Assembly: GCA_913053795.1 (NCBI GenBank) | Contig: CAJXGZ010000051.1 | Span: forward strand, 1 to 10,621 | Direction of reading: 5' to 3' | Origin: an uncultured Rhodospirillales bacterium | GTDB taxonomy: Bacteria; Pseudomonadota; Alphaproteobacteria; Rhodospirillales; 2-02-FULL-58-16 | Length of the DNA: 10,621 nt | In this document: one piece after another, positions 1 through 7,102 of the stretch | How positions within the stretch are numbered: the first letter of the stretch is position 1 | How the letters are laid out: each line of letters begins with the position of its first letter | The notes under the pieces: model-generated | What the model saw: the letters and a program-made list of their open reading frames with translations, nothing else | What the model was told of the DNA's origin: nothing | Databases searched by the model: none | Made by a program: the position numbers and the translations under genes

Positions 1-257
1 AAAACCGCCGAGAGAAAAGCCGCCATCAGGAACACAACGAAGCCGATGGGAATGCCGAAAAACCAGCCGTGCAGGGCCGAGTCCATTTTATTGAAAAAGG
101 CCAAAAACACCGCCAAGCCGATGGCGGCGCCCATGATAAGCCCTAAGCGCGAGTAAGTTTTCTCGGAGAACCGGTGGCGAAGAAGCCTCGGGACCCTGCC
201 GTATTCAGCTTGACTGAGTCCGAAGTCTTCGAGACGTGGCGGAACCGGTTTTTTCAT
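1..257 (-). CDS. Partial small membrane protein of unknown function, C-terminus beyond the left edge
   Basis: An open frame starts at an ATG at 257-255 and stays open to position 1, giving 85 visible residues and no stop. The N-terminal ~35 residues are charged and Pro-rich (begins MKKPVPPRLEDFG) and should lie in the cytoplasm. Two hydrophobic segments follow, at about residues 39-55 and 64-85, the second cut by the window edge. The start is 14 bases downstream of the iscX stop on the same strand, so the gene is probably cotranscribed with fdx-iscX. The ribosome-binding site is weak. I do not recognise the family and infer no function beyond membrane location. Reality of the gene is supported by the close operon spacing and coherent membrane pattern. 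Confidence 0.6.
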   Translation of the reverse strand, partial: MKKPVPPRLEDFGLSQAEYGRVPRLLRHRFSEKTYSRLGLIMGAAIGLAVFLAFFNKMDSALHGWFFGIPIGFVVFLMAAFLSAV

Positions 258-271
258 TCGCGGCCTGTACT

Positions 272-466
272 CTACTCCCGCTCCTCGATCCAGGCCATTT
301 GGATTGCTTCGAGAATTTTTTCGTTGGAATGTTCGGGATCGTCATCAAAATCGGGCAGCTCCTGGACCCACTTCCAAAGACCGGTGAACCGCAAATTAAC
401 CACATCCGCATCCGGGTGGGCGTCCTCCAGCTCCATGGCGATTTCATGAACGTCGGTCCAGCGCAA
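272..466 (-). CDS. iscX: IscX, small acidic iron-sulfur assembly protein
   Basis: This 64-residue acidic protein matches the IscX (YfhJ) family along its length. It begins MRWTDVHEIA, has the RFTGLWKWV segment, and ends with the acidic signature DFDDDPEHSNEKILEAI followed by WIEE. The E. coli protein is 66 residues. IscX is known to bind the desulfurase IscS and iron, and to modulate cluster assembly on IscU in the cytoplasm. The start is a TTG at 466-464: an in-frame TGA at 484-482 lies upstream and no ATG or GTG lies between, so the TTG is the only usable start that keeps the family N-terminus. It begins 4 bases after the fdx stop, so translational coupling is likely. The fdx-iscX order is the usual end of isc operons. 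Confidence 0.93.
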   Translation of the reverse strand: MRWTDVHEIAMELEDAHPDADVVNLRFTGLWKWVQELPDFDDDPEHSNEKILEAIQMAWIEERE

Positions 467-470
467 TGGG

Positions 471-803
471 TTATTCCAACATCATGTTTCGCGTCGCGAC
501 GGGCAGGGTGACGACCAAGCCGTCCAGCTCCCTCGTCAGCTTGATTTGACAGCCAAGACGCGAGGTGTGAGTCAGTGCGAAAGCGAGATCAAGCATGTCC
601 TCTTCCTCCTCGCTGGCCTCGTTCAGTTTATCGTACCACTCGGGATCGACGACCACATGGCAAGTGGAGCACGCCAGGGACCCCTCACAGGCGCCCTCCA
701 GATTGATGTCGTTTTGATGCGCCACCTCAAGCACGGACAGTCCCTCGGGCGCGTCGAATTCATGGCGTCTCCCATGGGAGTCGATAAAAGTAATCTTGGG
801 CAT
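471..803 (-). CDS. fdx: Isc-type [2Fe-2S] ferredoxin (adrenodoxin family)
   Basis: A 110-residue ferredoxin that donates electrons during iron-sulfur cluster assembly in the cytoplasm. The four cluster ligands are visible at Cys39, Cys45, Cys48 and Cys85, spaced C-x5-C-x2-C-x36-C as in the adrenodoxin/Fdx family. The acidic helix after the cluster loop (EASEEEEDMLD, about 62-72) is the usual partner-docking surface. The C-terminal strand reads DGLVVTLP. I chose the ATG at 803-801 because the protein then begins MPKITFID, the family N-terminus, with a GGAG about 10 bases upstream. An in-frame ATG at 893 would add 30 residues with no ferredoxin character. It sits directly upstream of iscX, but no other isc gene precedes it: the next gene upstream is a divergent glycosyltransferase. 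Confidence 0.94.
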   Translation of the reverse strand: MPKITFIDSHGRRHEFDAPEGLSVLEVAHQNDINLEGACEGSLACSTCHVVVDPEWYDKLNEASEEEEDMLDLAFALTHTSRLGCQIKLTRELDGLVVTLPVATRNMMLE

Positions 804-831
804 GAACGCGCACTCCAGATAAGCCAATGGC

Positions 832-905
832 GTTTTGCAAAACATCATGTACCTATCCAGAGCCTTGGATGCAAGGGGGCGGCGTTTATCCAACGCCCTA
901 AGGGC
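832..905. other. Cluster of short palindromes upstream of fdx
   Basis: Three inverted repeats lie in the 206-base region between fdx and the divergent glycosyltransferase. GTTTTGCAAAAC (832-843) is a perfect 12-bp palindrome. GGCGTT/AACGCC (881-886 and 892-897) form a 6-bp stem with a 5-base loop. GCCCT/AGGGC (895-899 and 901-905) flank one base. They could be operator or leader structures for fdx, but none matches an IscR or RirA site that I recognise. I could not place a convincing sigma-70 promoter in either direction here. Confidence 0.3.
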
Positions 906-1009
906 CAGCGTTTTTATAACTCCAGGCCGTTTTTTCTAATTGATGCTGACATTAATTCGCGGCGGTATTATTTCTGGAGTGGATTGATCCAAAACACTAG
1001 TCTTGACCT

Positions 1010-3232
1010 ATGAACAATCGCCTGGATGGATTGTCCCTTCCCGAGGAATGGAAAGCCCGCTCAAATTTGGGAAGCGAGTCCCTTTTTGACGCAGGTTTTA
1101 TCAACCGTCTGGCCAAAGCCGGGGAGCAAAACAACGCAGCCGCGGACGACGCGGCCAAGGCGGCCGATTATGACGCCTATTGGGATTGGATCAGCGACCT
1201 GAGCAAACGCGCGTCCCTGCTTGGCGGGGAGCGCTCCCTGAATGTTTTCCACCGTTTTTTTTGTTTGCGGTTTTCCCTGGACGCCCCGGGGGACGCTCAG
1301 GGCGCGGCCCTGAGCTTCGAGGATACGCTGGAGGCCGCCAAGCCTCCCACGGACCTGGCCTATCTGGCGCGCGCGCTTTTGGATTTCCTGGACAACGCCG
1401 CCGCCCGGGGAACCCTTTCCCTTTCCGCGCTGGAACTTCTCGTCTCACGGATGGGGCCGCTGGAGCCCTTGCCTTCCGGCGCCCCGGAAGCGAGGAAGTT
1501 GAAGGCGTTCGCCGCCGATTTTTTTCAAGAGTTGGTTGAAGGAAAAGAGCATATCGCCCCGTTGACCTTGGCGCAAAGCATCCTCGGCTTGTTATTGGTT
1601 GAGAGCCTGTTCAGGGGCCGCGCCGCCGCGCTTGACGCCATGATGAAGCGTTTCAAATATCTTTCCAATAAACCGATGATCTTAATGAAAATCGGTTATT
1701 TGCTTTTTTTTTACGGGGCGTATGAGAAATTCCGCGAGTCCGAATGGCGAAGCTTTCTCGCGCCGGGCAAGCTGGATACGGAAGAAATCGAGGCCGCGTC
1801 TTTTCTTTTGTTCATGACGATGGAATCGCCGCCGTCATGGAGCAAAAAGCTCTTTTATGATTGGCTGTCGCCCAGCATCCGGCATGCGCTGGACAGCGGA
1901 GATTTTCGCCGGGCGCAAACCTTGCTGAAGATCATCACCTACTACGGTCTTTCTCCTCATCGGGAAGAGCATGAAAAAAGCGTTTTAGACCACTACTTCC
2001 CCTACCTGGAAAAAGCGGCGTCCGCCTTTGGCGCCGTCAGCGGCGAAATCCCCATAACCGATTTGCGGGGCGGCGATGAGCGCCGCATTGCGTTTGTCTC
2101 GACCGTGCGCCTTGGTTGGGGCGCGCCCATGCGCATCGCGCTGTTTTTCATCCAAGTGCTTAACAAACATTTTCCGGGGAGGTTTCAAATCTCCCTCTAC
2201 AGTCCCTATGGGGACCCGGATGAAGGGTTGATCGACGCTTTTCAGAAACAGGGCGCGGCCGTTCGATGGATTGACGGTCCTGGCGGCGCCGAATCCTCCG
2301 GCGTCGATCCCCAAGTTTTGAAAGCCGTCCAGCTTCGAACTGAATTCGCGGCGCAAAAAATCGAGGTCGCCATGTTTTTCCGCGGCGACGTTATTTTGGA
2401 ATCCCTCTTCAGTCATGTTCGCGTCGCGCCGGTACAGATTTTTTGGTCATTTGGATACGATTGGCCGTCCTTTCGCAATATGGACGGGTTGCTCTCGTGC
2501 GTTCCGGACGCGTCTCCCATCAAGCAACGCGGCGGCCGTCCGTGGCATTGGTACAGGCTGATATTTTCACCTCTCGGCGATATGGACGAGAAGAAAGTCA
2601 CGGACATGCGGGAAAAGGTCGCAGGCGGCAGTTTCACCTTCGGCACCTTGTGCCAATCTTTTAAAGTCGACAGTCCTGAATTCATTTCATCCTTAACGGA
2701 AATCCTCAACCGCGTTCCAAACGCCATTTACATCTGGAGCGGGACATACATGCCGCAAAATGTGGTGACGATGATGAAGGAGCATGGAATCCATGAACGC
2801 TGCGTCTTCGTCGGCTGGGTCAACTCAAACCTATACCAACGATTGATCGATGTGTTTCTCGACACTTTTCCTTTCGGTAATGGCTTATCCGCCGCCGAGG
2901 CCATGTCCATCGGCAAGCCCGTCATTTCAATGACGGAGGAGCAGAACCTCAAAGGATATATTTTCGAGCCCGCCAAAAAAGGATGGTTCGGCGAAGAGGA
3001 AAAAAAGAAATTCGCCGAGGCCGTCAAGGACGGCGGGTATTTCTCTTTCACGAATACAAAAGACTACATCGAAACGGCGGTCAGGCTTGCTGCCGATAAA
3101 AATTTTTATAATAAAGCCGGCGAAACATCCTCCAAATTGGCTAATGAATTTTTATTCAATACGGAATCCTCCGCGAGAATCTTCGCCAATGCGGTTGACG
3201 ATATTGTTAAACGGACGGCGAAAAAACCTTGA
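1010..3232 (+). CDS. GT-B glycosyltransferase resembling SPINDLY/OGT (GT41-like)
   Basis: A 740-residue protein with no signal peptide or membrane segment, so probably cytosolic. Residues 1-350 are mainly helical and match no domain I can name. Residues about 358-500 look like the first Rossmann half of a GT-B fold (RRIAFVSTVRLGWG; later APVQIFWSFGYDWPS). Residues about 541-690 form the nucleotide-sugar half: FTFGTLCQSFKVDSPE (542-557) parallels the OGT/SPINDLY loop whose lysine contacts UDP (here Lys552), and VFLDTFPFGNGLSAAEAMSIGKPVIS (615-640) is the typical donor-binding helix region. The acceptor cannot be read from sequence; flagellin or surface-protein O-glycosylation is possible, glycan assembly is an alternative. 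The ATG at 1010 has no clear Shine-Dalgarno. It is convergent with a methyltransferase gene 28 bases away. Confidence 0.78.
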   Translation: MNNRLDGLSLPEEWKARSNLGSESLFDAGFINRLAKAGEQNNAAADDAAKAADYDAYWDWISDLSKRASLLGGERSLNVFHRFFCLRFSLDAPGDAQGAALSFEDTLEAAKPPTDLAYLARALLDFLDNAAARGTLSLSALELLVSRMGPLEPLPSGAPEARKLKAFAADFFQELVEGKEHIAPLTLAQSILGLLLVESLFRGRAAALDAMMKRFKYLSNKPMILMKIGYLLFFYGAYEKFRESEWRSFLAPGKLDTEEIEAASFLLFMTMESPPSWSKKLFYDWLSPSIRHALDSGDFRRAQTLLKIITYYGLSPHREEHEKSVLDHYFPYLEKAASAFGAVSGEIPITDLRGGDERRIAFVSTVRLGWGAPMRIALFFIQVLNKHFPGRFQISLYSPYGDPDEGLIDAFQKQGAAVRWIDGPGGAESSGVDPQVLKAVQLRTEFAAQKIEVAMFFRGDVILESLFSHVRVAPVQIFWSFGYDWPSFRNMDGLLSCVPDASPIKQRGGRPWHWYRLIFSPLGDMDEKKVTDMREKVAGGSFTFGTLCQSFKVDSPEFISSLTEILNRVPNAIYIWSGTYMPQNVVTMMKEHGIHERCVFVGWVNSNLYQRLIDVFLDTFPFGNGLSAAEAMSIGKPVISMTEEQNLKGYIFEPAKKGWFGEEEKKKFAEAVKDGGYFSFTNTKDYIETAVRLAADKNFYNKAGETSSKLANEFLFNTESSARIFANAVDDIVKRTAKKP

Positions 3233-3254
3233 GAGCGGCGTTGCAAAAGGTTTT
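3223..3254. terminator. Weak inverted repeat between convergent genes
   Basis: AAAACCTT (3223-3230) and AAGGTTTT (3247-3254) are perfect complements around a 16-base loop. A shorter alternative, GCAAAA/TTTTGC, lies at 3243-3256. The repeat spans the stop of the plus-strand glycosyltransferase and lies just beyond the minus-strand methyltransferase stop. The right arm ends in TTTT on the plus strand and the left arm gives TTTT on the minus strand, so it could act as a bidirectional terminator. The stem is AT-rich and the loop long, so this is tentative. Confidence 0.3.
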
Positions 3255-3260
3255 GCGCGC

Positions 3261-4850
3261 TCATTGCCCGGCTCCGCCCTGGGGGCCAGCGCCGCCCGCG
3301 GCGTCCATGCGCTCGCCCACCACCAGCCAAATCAACAACATCGCCTGGCCGCCGTGGTCATCAACCAGAAGCGGAACCGGGCGGTATTCAGATGACGTCA
3401 CGCGATAGCCTGTCTCGGCGAAGATTTTGCCGTAGTCATGAATCATCAGGATGCCGTCCCAGTGAACCGTATCCACCGGATTGGCCTCAAAATCGGGATA
3501 GTCCAGGGTGGAGATGCATATGCTGAAATATTCAGCCGCGAGAATATACTTAACGCCGTGGCTGTGACAGCATCTGTAAACTTTCTTGACGGCCTCGGGG
3601 AACATGATGTCGGCGGTGCGGCAATGAGCGAGGACCGCTTCACCCGGCTTGCTTTCAAGACCGCCCAGCAGATCATCCAAATTGGACGCGAACATAAGGT
3701 TGTCCAACTGGAACTTTTCACGGTTCATCTCCGTCGCCTCGGAGGAAATGTCGTAGCCGGCGAAAAGAGTGCCGGGGCGCCGCGACGCCAGCTCGAATTC
3801 CCGTATGCCGCAAAGGGTTCCGTAATTGATGACCTTGCCAATGGCGGAATGCTCCAAAAGCAATTCCTCGACGCGATTGAACATGACCGTATTGGTGTAG
3901 GCGGCGACCGTGCGGTAGGTGTTTTTCTCCACGGATTTTTCAAGATGTTCAGGCCACGAGGCGTTCACGGTTTCGCTGTCGGTATAGTTGGCGGCGGCGC
4001 CGATGCGGTCAAACGCGCCGCCGTCCGCAATGTTCTTCTCCATGGCTTCTTCAAGCGAATGGGCCCATTGGCGGATATGTTCAAGGCGCTTTTCGCGCCC
4101 TTCATCCGAAGCGCTCCGCGATAAACAACGCACCAAATATTCACGCCCCTCTTTTTCCTTGCCTTGGCAAAACAAGGCGGCGGCAAGCTCTCCCTGTAAA
4201 AGAAATTTTTCTCCATCGATCCGGAGCGCTTGGCGGCAGAGGTTCTCCGTCTCGGCGTAATCTCCGCGCAAGGCCGCAAGCTTGGCCAGTAACCGGTAGG
4301 TCCAACGGCTCTTGTTGGGCCATTCAGCCAAGCGCTTGGCGATTTTACCGGCCGCCTCGCACCCTCCCTCGAATTGGCGAACGGCGAATGCCAGGCAAAG
4401 AAAAGATTCGCTGTTGAGGAGAGGCTCGAATTCCTCGAAGAGATCAACCAGTCTTTCGAACGCTTTTGGATGCTCGGCGGCGTCATCGGCGAAGACTTGC
4501 ATGTAGATTTCATGAAAATCCGCATGAAGGCCGTCAAGAGAGGAAAAGAGTTCAAAAACGCCTTTTTCCAGAGCCGCCGGGCCGGCGTCGTCCTGGATAT
4601 CCTCGAAGATGTCGATCAGCAGCCCCGCCGTCAGTTTCGGCCACTTTTTATCCACTGGGGACGCTTGTTTCGCGCCGACCCCAAGGAACCAAAGGGCGTC
4701 GTCCGCCTGACCGCTCTCCTGGCACATCATGGCGAGCTGGACGCATAGCTCGGGATCGGAAGCGCCCTCCGCCACCGCTTGCGCCAGCCCCTTGCGCAGC
4801 TCCTCGCCGCGCGAGCCTTTGCTTGTCAAATCCTCAAGCGAGAGGCTCAC
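3261..4850 (-). CDS. Helical-repeat protein with C-terminal SAM-dependent methyltransferase-like domain
   Basis: A 529-residue cytosolic protein. Residues about 15-270 are helical repeats of TPR-like style, for example ADDALWFLGVGAKQ and GDYAETENLCRQALRIDGEKF (197-216), which usually serve protein binding. Residues about 310-515 look like a class I methyltransferase: KVINYGTLCGIREFELA (339-355) sits where the glycine-rich SAM loop is expected, with FAGYDIS (363-369) giving the acidic residue Asp367 after strand 2. The glycine loop is imperfect, so substrate and activity are uncertain; sugar O-methylation would fit the neighbours. The start is GTG at 4850-4848, with GGGGGA about 9 bases upstream; the nearby ATG at 4855 is out of frame and stops at once. 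It begins 58 bases after the GT-C gene and is probably cotranscribed with it. The last 15 residues are Gly/Ala-rich. Confidence 0.72.
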   Translation of the reverse strand: MSLSLEDLTSKGSRGEELRKGLAQAVAEGASDPELCVQLAMMCQESGQADDALWFLGVGAKQASPVDKKWPKLTAGLLIDIFEDIQDDAGPAALEKGVFELFSSLDGLHADFHEIYMQVFADDAAEHPKAFERLVDLFEEFEPLLNSESFLCLAFAVRQFEGGCEAAGKIAKRLAEWPNKSRWTYRLLAKLAALRGDYAETENLCRQALRIDGEKFLLQGELAAALFCQGKEKEGREYLVRCLSRSASDEGREKRLEHIRQWAHSLEEAMEKNIADGGAFDRIGAAANYTDSETVNASWPEHLEKSVEKNTYRTVAAYTNTVMFNRVEELLLEHSAIGKVINYGTLCGIREFELASRRPGTLFAGYDISSEATEMNREKFQLDNLMFASNLDDLLGGLESKPGEAVLAHCRTADIMFPEAVKKVYRCCHSHGVKYILAAEYFSICISTLDYPDFEANPVDTVHWDGILMIHDYGKIFAETGYRVTSSEYRPVPLLVDDHGGQAMLLIWLVVGERMDAAGGAGPQGGAGQ

Positions 4851-4908
4851 GCCATTTTCCCCCGTTCCTTATGAGCCCAACCCTGTATCATTAAAAAACT
4901 ACCTGCGC

Positions 4909-6774
4909 TCAGCGGATTTCAAACGCCGTCAGCCCATTGCTATCGTAAAGGCGCTTTTGTGAAACGGCTAGGGCTTGAATGTTATCCATGACGTCGAGAT
5001 AATATTTCTCCTGCATGCTAAACCAGCGGTCAGAACTGGTCTTTTTTCCCACCCACCGGTTATACACACCGGATATGCAGTCGATGGGATTATCGAAGTC
5101 CCTGAACGCGACGTAGCGGATGGACAGGGAGAGCAGATAGCTCTTCAACGCTTCCGGTCCCTTGTAGAAAGGCATTCCCGGCGCCGGGCTGACGGTGCCG
5201 GGGGTGTCGATGCCGAGGACGTCGTTGCGCGTAAAATCAAAGTAAAAAGGACGGTCGACCATGGTCAGGAAGCTCGCCCCCTCGGGGATCGATTCTTGCA
5301 GTTCGGCATAGGCGGCGCGGCGCTCCGACTTGTCCAGCGTCAGTCCCCAGTTGGCCTGGAGGTGCGTTACATCCTCAAGAATGCTGAACAGCGCCAGCGA
5401 CGCCACTATGACGACGAAAATGATGTCGCCGCCTTGGGCGGGGCTGATCCCCTCTTTTTCGGTGTCGTCGAACTTTTTGCGCAGATCGCTTAACAGCGCC
5501 GCCAGTGCGCAAATAAAAGCGGCGCTGGTAAACGGATGGGCGTAACGGGCAATGCCGGGGATGTCGGCATATGAAAAAATAAACAGCAAAACCAAACTGC
5601 CGACAACAGCCGCGGCGTAAAGCGCCAGCGCCGCCGGATACTTGAGCAACCGCGCCGCAAACAACAGCGGAATAAAAAAAACCATCTCCGTGCTGGTCAG
5701 AAAATCAATGAAAAACCCCAGGTGCTCCGCCACGCTGAATGAGGCGTCGAACATTTCCACCCCGTACTTTTGGTTGCCTTTAAACAGCGGGAAAAGCGGG
5801 GTCCCCGAGGAAATCTGCAAGAGCGCCATCCAGGGGACGAGAAACAGGGCCGAGGCCAGGCCGGACTGAATAAGGGAAACCACATACCGGCGCGCCGGGC
5901 GGCGCTGCTCAAGATAGCGAAAAAGCCAATAGGACGTGGCGAAAACCGCCATCGCCAGAATAAAATGCGTCCGCATGCTGGACGCCCCCGCCATGATCAA
6001 TCCAATAAGAATAAGGCGGCGGAGGTCAGCCTTGTCCGGATCCGGGGTTAGGGTCAAGGTGCGGTACAGCGTCAGGAACATGGCCAGTCCGGTGTAAGCG
6101 CTGAAACTGTTGACCAGGTTAATCGGCAGGAAAACCGACATCAGCACGGCGAATGCGTAATGGACCGGTTGGCGGGAGCGAAAAATTCCCAACACCAGCC
6201 CATAGTTGATGATGACCGCAACGCCGCGGTCCAACAATAAGCCGTTATCCACGGAACCGGCGGCGACGATCAAGGATTGCAGGAAGGAATGACCGCCGAA
6301 AGAGACCAAGCGCCTGATGCTGAACGGGTCGATCAGCGTGCCGGTTTCAAGCAGCCTGATGATAAAGGGGTAATAGGCGATGTCATCGTCGTTGCAGTTG
6401 CGGGCGATGGTGTGAGTCCAAGCGGCGTATTGCAAAAGAATGAACGCCGCCGCCACACAGGCTGCGATAAAACGCGGATCCCGCAAGATTTCCACCGAAA
6501 AGCGCGGGCGCGCCAAAAAAGCCAATTGCAAGGCCGCGCCAACAAGCACGAAGGAAATGGCGAAAGCCGTGGTCGCAATGCTGAGAAGAGCGGCGACGCC
6601 GCCAACGAACAAAGCCAGCGCCATGCCCCATCCGGCTTTTAATCCCCAATCAGGGCCGTGACCCGCGCCGCCGCCCTGGGGCCGCCCGGCGAGCCGGTTT
6701 ACGACTTCCCCCCAGCCGACAAAAGCCAGGACCGTTAACAAGCCCCAAATGAAAACGATGATGTACTGTAGCAC
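4909..6774 (-). CDS. Polytopic membrane protein, putative GT-C glycosyltransferase
   Basis: A 621-residue integral membrane protein with about ten or more hydrophobic segments (for example 3-20, 48-88, 103-118, 163-172, 184-197, 205-217, 252-264, 270-283, 303-319, 363-374, 381-400, 415-428, 450-464) and a soluble C-terminal part from about 470. The first large loop carries ARNCNDDDIAYYPFIIR (124-140). An acidic pair after an early helix is the catalytic feature of GT-C enzymes, which use lipid-linked sugars on the outer face of the inner membrane. The C-terminal part (SFLTMVDRPFYF, later YVAFRDFDNP) resembles the periplasmic tails of such proteins. The start is GTG at 6774-6772 with a good AAGGGG close upstream. 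It leads a minus-strand operon with the methyltransferase. A flippase or polymerase is a less likely alternative. Confidence 0.65.
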   Translation of the reverse strand: MLQYIIVFIWGLLTVLAFVGWGEVVNRLAGRPQGGGAGHGPDWGLKAGWGMALALFVGGVAALLSIATTAFAISFVLVGAALQLAFLARPRFSVEILRDPRFIAACVAAAFILLQYAAWTHTIARNCNDDDIAYYPFIIRLLETGTLIDPFSIRRLVSFGGHSFLQSLIVAAGSVDNGLLLDRGVAVIINYGLVLGIFRSRQPVHYAFAVLMSVFLPINLVNSFSAYTGLAMFLTLYRTLTLTPDPDKADLRRLILIGLIMAGASSMRTHFILAMAVFATSYWLFRYLEQRRPARRYVVSLIQSGLASALFLVPWMALLQISSGTPLFPLFKGNQKYGVEMFDASFSVAEHLGFFIDFLTSTEMVFFIPLLFAARLLKYPAALALYAAAVVGSLVLLFIFSYADIPGIARYAHPFTSAAFICALAALLSDLRKKFDDTEKEGISPAQGGDIIFVVIVASLALFSILEDVTHLQANWGLTLDKSERRAAYAELQESIPEGASFLTMVDRPFYFDFTRNDVLGIDTPGTVSPAPGMPFYKGPEALKSYLLSLSIRYVAFRDFDNPIDCISGVYNRWVGKKTSSDRWFSMQEKYYLDVMDNIQALAVSQKRLYDSNGLTAFEIR

Positions 6775-6783
6775 TGGCCCCTT

Positions 6784-6817
6784 CTCAAACTATCTGGTTT
6801 GAGTTTGGGGGAAACCA
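6784..6817 (-). promoter_or_regulatory. Two mutually exclusive hairpins next to the GT-C ribosome-binding site
   Basis: On the minus-strand transcript, CTCAAAC (6790-6784 seen as its complement) and GTTTGAG form a perfect 7-bp stem over 6784-6790 and 6797-6803 with a 6-base loop; its 3' arm directly abuts the AAGGGG ribosome-binding site at about 6783-6777. A second stem pairs TGGTTT/AAACCA (6795-6800 with 6812-6817) and uses part of the same bases, so the two cannot form together. A CCCCC run at 6807-6811 could also pair with the GGGG of the ribosome-binding site. This is suggestive of translational control but not shown. Confidence 0.35.
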
Positions 6818-6874
6818 AATACGCGAGCAAGGAAAAAGGGAGAATGAAAGTGGAGAGAATACCGCCGGGCCGTA

Positions 6875-6934
6875 CTAGTCCAAAACGGCCATGCTGAGGG
6901 CGATGGAGGCGATGATGGCGACAAGGGTTTCCAT
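6875..6934 (-). CDS. 19-residue hydrophobic microprotein or leader peptide
   Basis: A mini-ORF reads METLVAIIASIALSMAVLD and ends with TAG. The ATG at 6934-6932 has a strong ribosome-binding site: GGAG at 6945-6942 (as its complement), 7 bases before the start. After three residues the peptide is almost wholly hydrophobic, then ends in Asp, which would suit a single short membrane helix. It lies 100 bases upstream of the GT-C start on the same strand, so it may be the first gene of that operon or an upstream ORF that controls it. The Ile/Leu/Val/Ala bias does not look like a classic amino-acid attenuator, which would have runs of one residue. Real translation is inferred from the start context only. 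Confidence 0.45.
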   Translation of the reverse strand: METLVAIIASIALSMAVLD

Positions 6935-7023
6935 AATGATTCTCCGCGAATAAACGTTCGATGCGTTAATTATGGGCGCTATATTGCAGTAACAGTTCTT
7001 AAAAAATGCTGAAGGAGACGTTC

Positions 7024-7053
7024 ATGCCGCATTCAGACCGCATTCAGTATTGA
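7024..7053 (+). CDS. Nine-codon mini-ORF with near-ideal ribosome-binding site
   Basis: ATG at 7024 opens a frame reading MPHSDRIQY that stops at TGA 7051-7053. AAGGAG at 7012-7017 lies 6 bases before the start, close to ideal, and better than those of most full genes in this window. It sits 126 bases ahead of the pseudokinase start on the same strand, so it could be a leader peptide. Its codons 2-8 coincide with a direct repeat, so the sequence may instead be kept as a DNA-binding site. Too short to call a gene firmly. Confidence 0.3.
   Translation: MPHSDRIQY
7027..7047. repeat. Tandem 10-bp direct repeat with 11-bp period
   Basis: CCGCATTCAG occurs at 7027-7036 and again at 7038-7047, separated by one A. 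The 11-base period is about one DNA turn, placing both copies on the same face of the helix, as is common for tandem regulator half-sites. It lies in the divergent control region, inside the nine-codon mini-ORF. Confidence 0.55.
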
Positions 7054-7102
7054 TGGAAACGATCGTGGCGCCTCGAAGCGCCCTATACTAATATCGGCTC
7101 AC

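Noticed and set aside
804..893. A 30-residue N-terminal extension of the ferredoxin from an ATG at 893
   Set aside because: The family N-terminus is MPKI..., which begins at 803, and the extension has no ferredoxin character or recognisable targeting signal.
940..971. A sigma-70 promoter TTGATG...TATTAT ahead of the SPINDLY-like gene
   Set aside because: The spacer is 20 bases, too long, and the alternative CTGACA leaves only 14 bases.
546..1013. A 155-codon plus-strand open frame opposite fdx
   Set aside because: Antisense to the well-supported ferredoxin; its translation shows no domain or sensible composition.
3438..4124. A 228-codon plus-strand open frame opposite the methyltransferase gene
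   Set aside because: It lies wholly antisense to a coherent protein, has no family resemblance, and such long shadow frames are common in GC-rich coding DNA.
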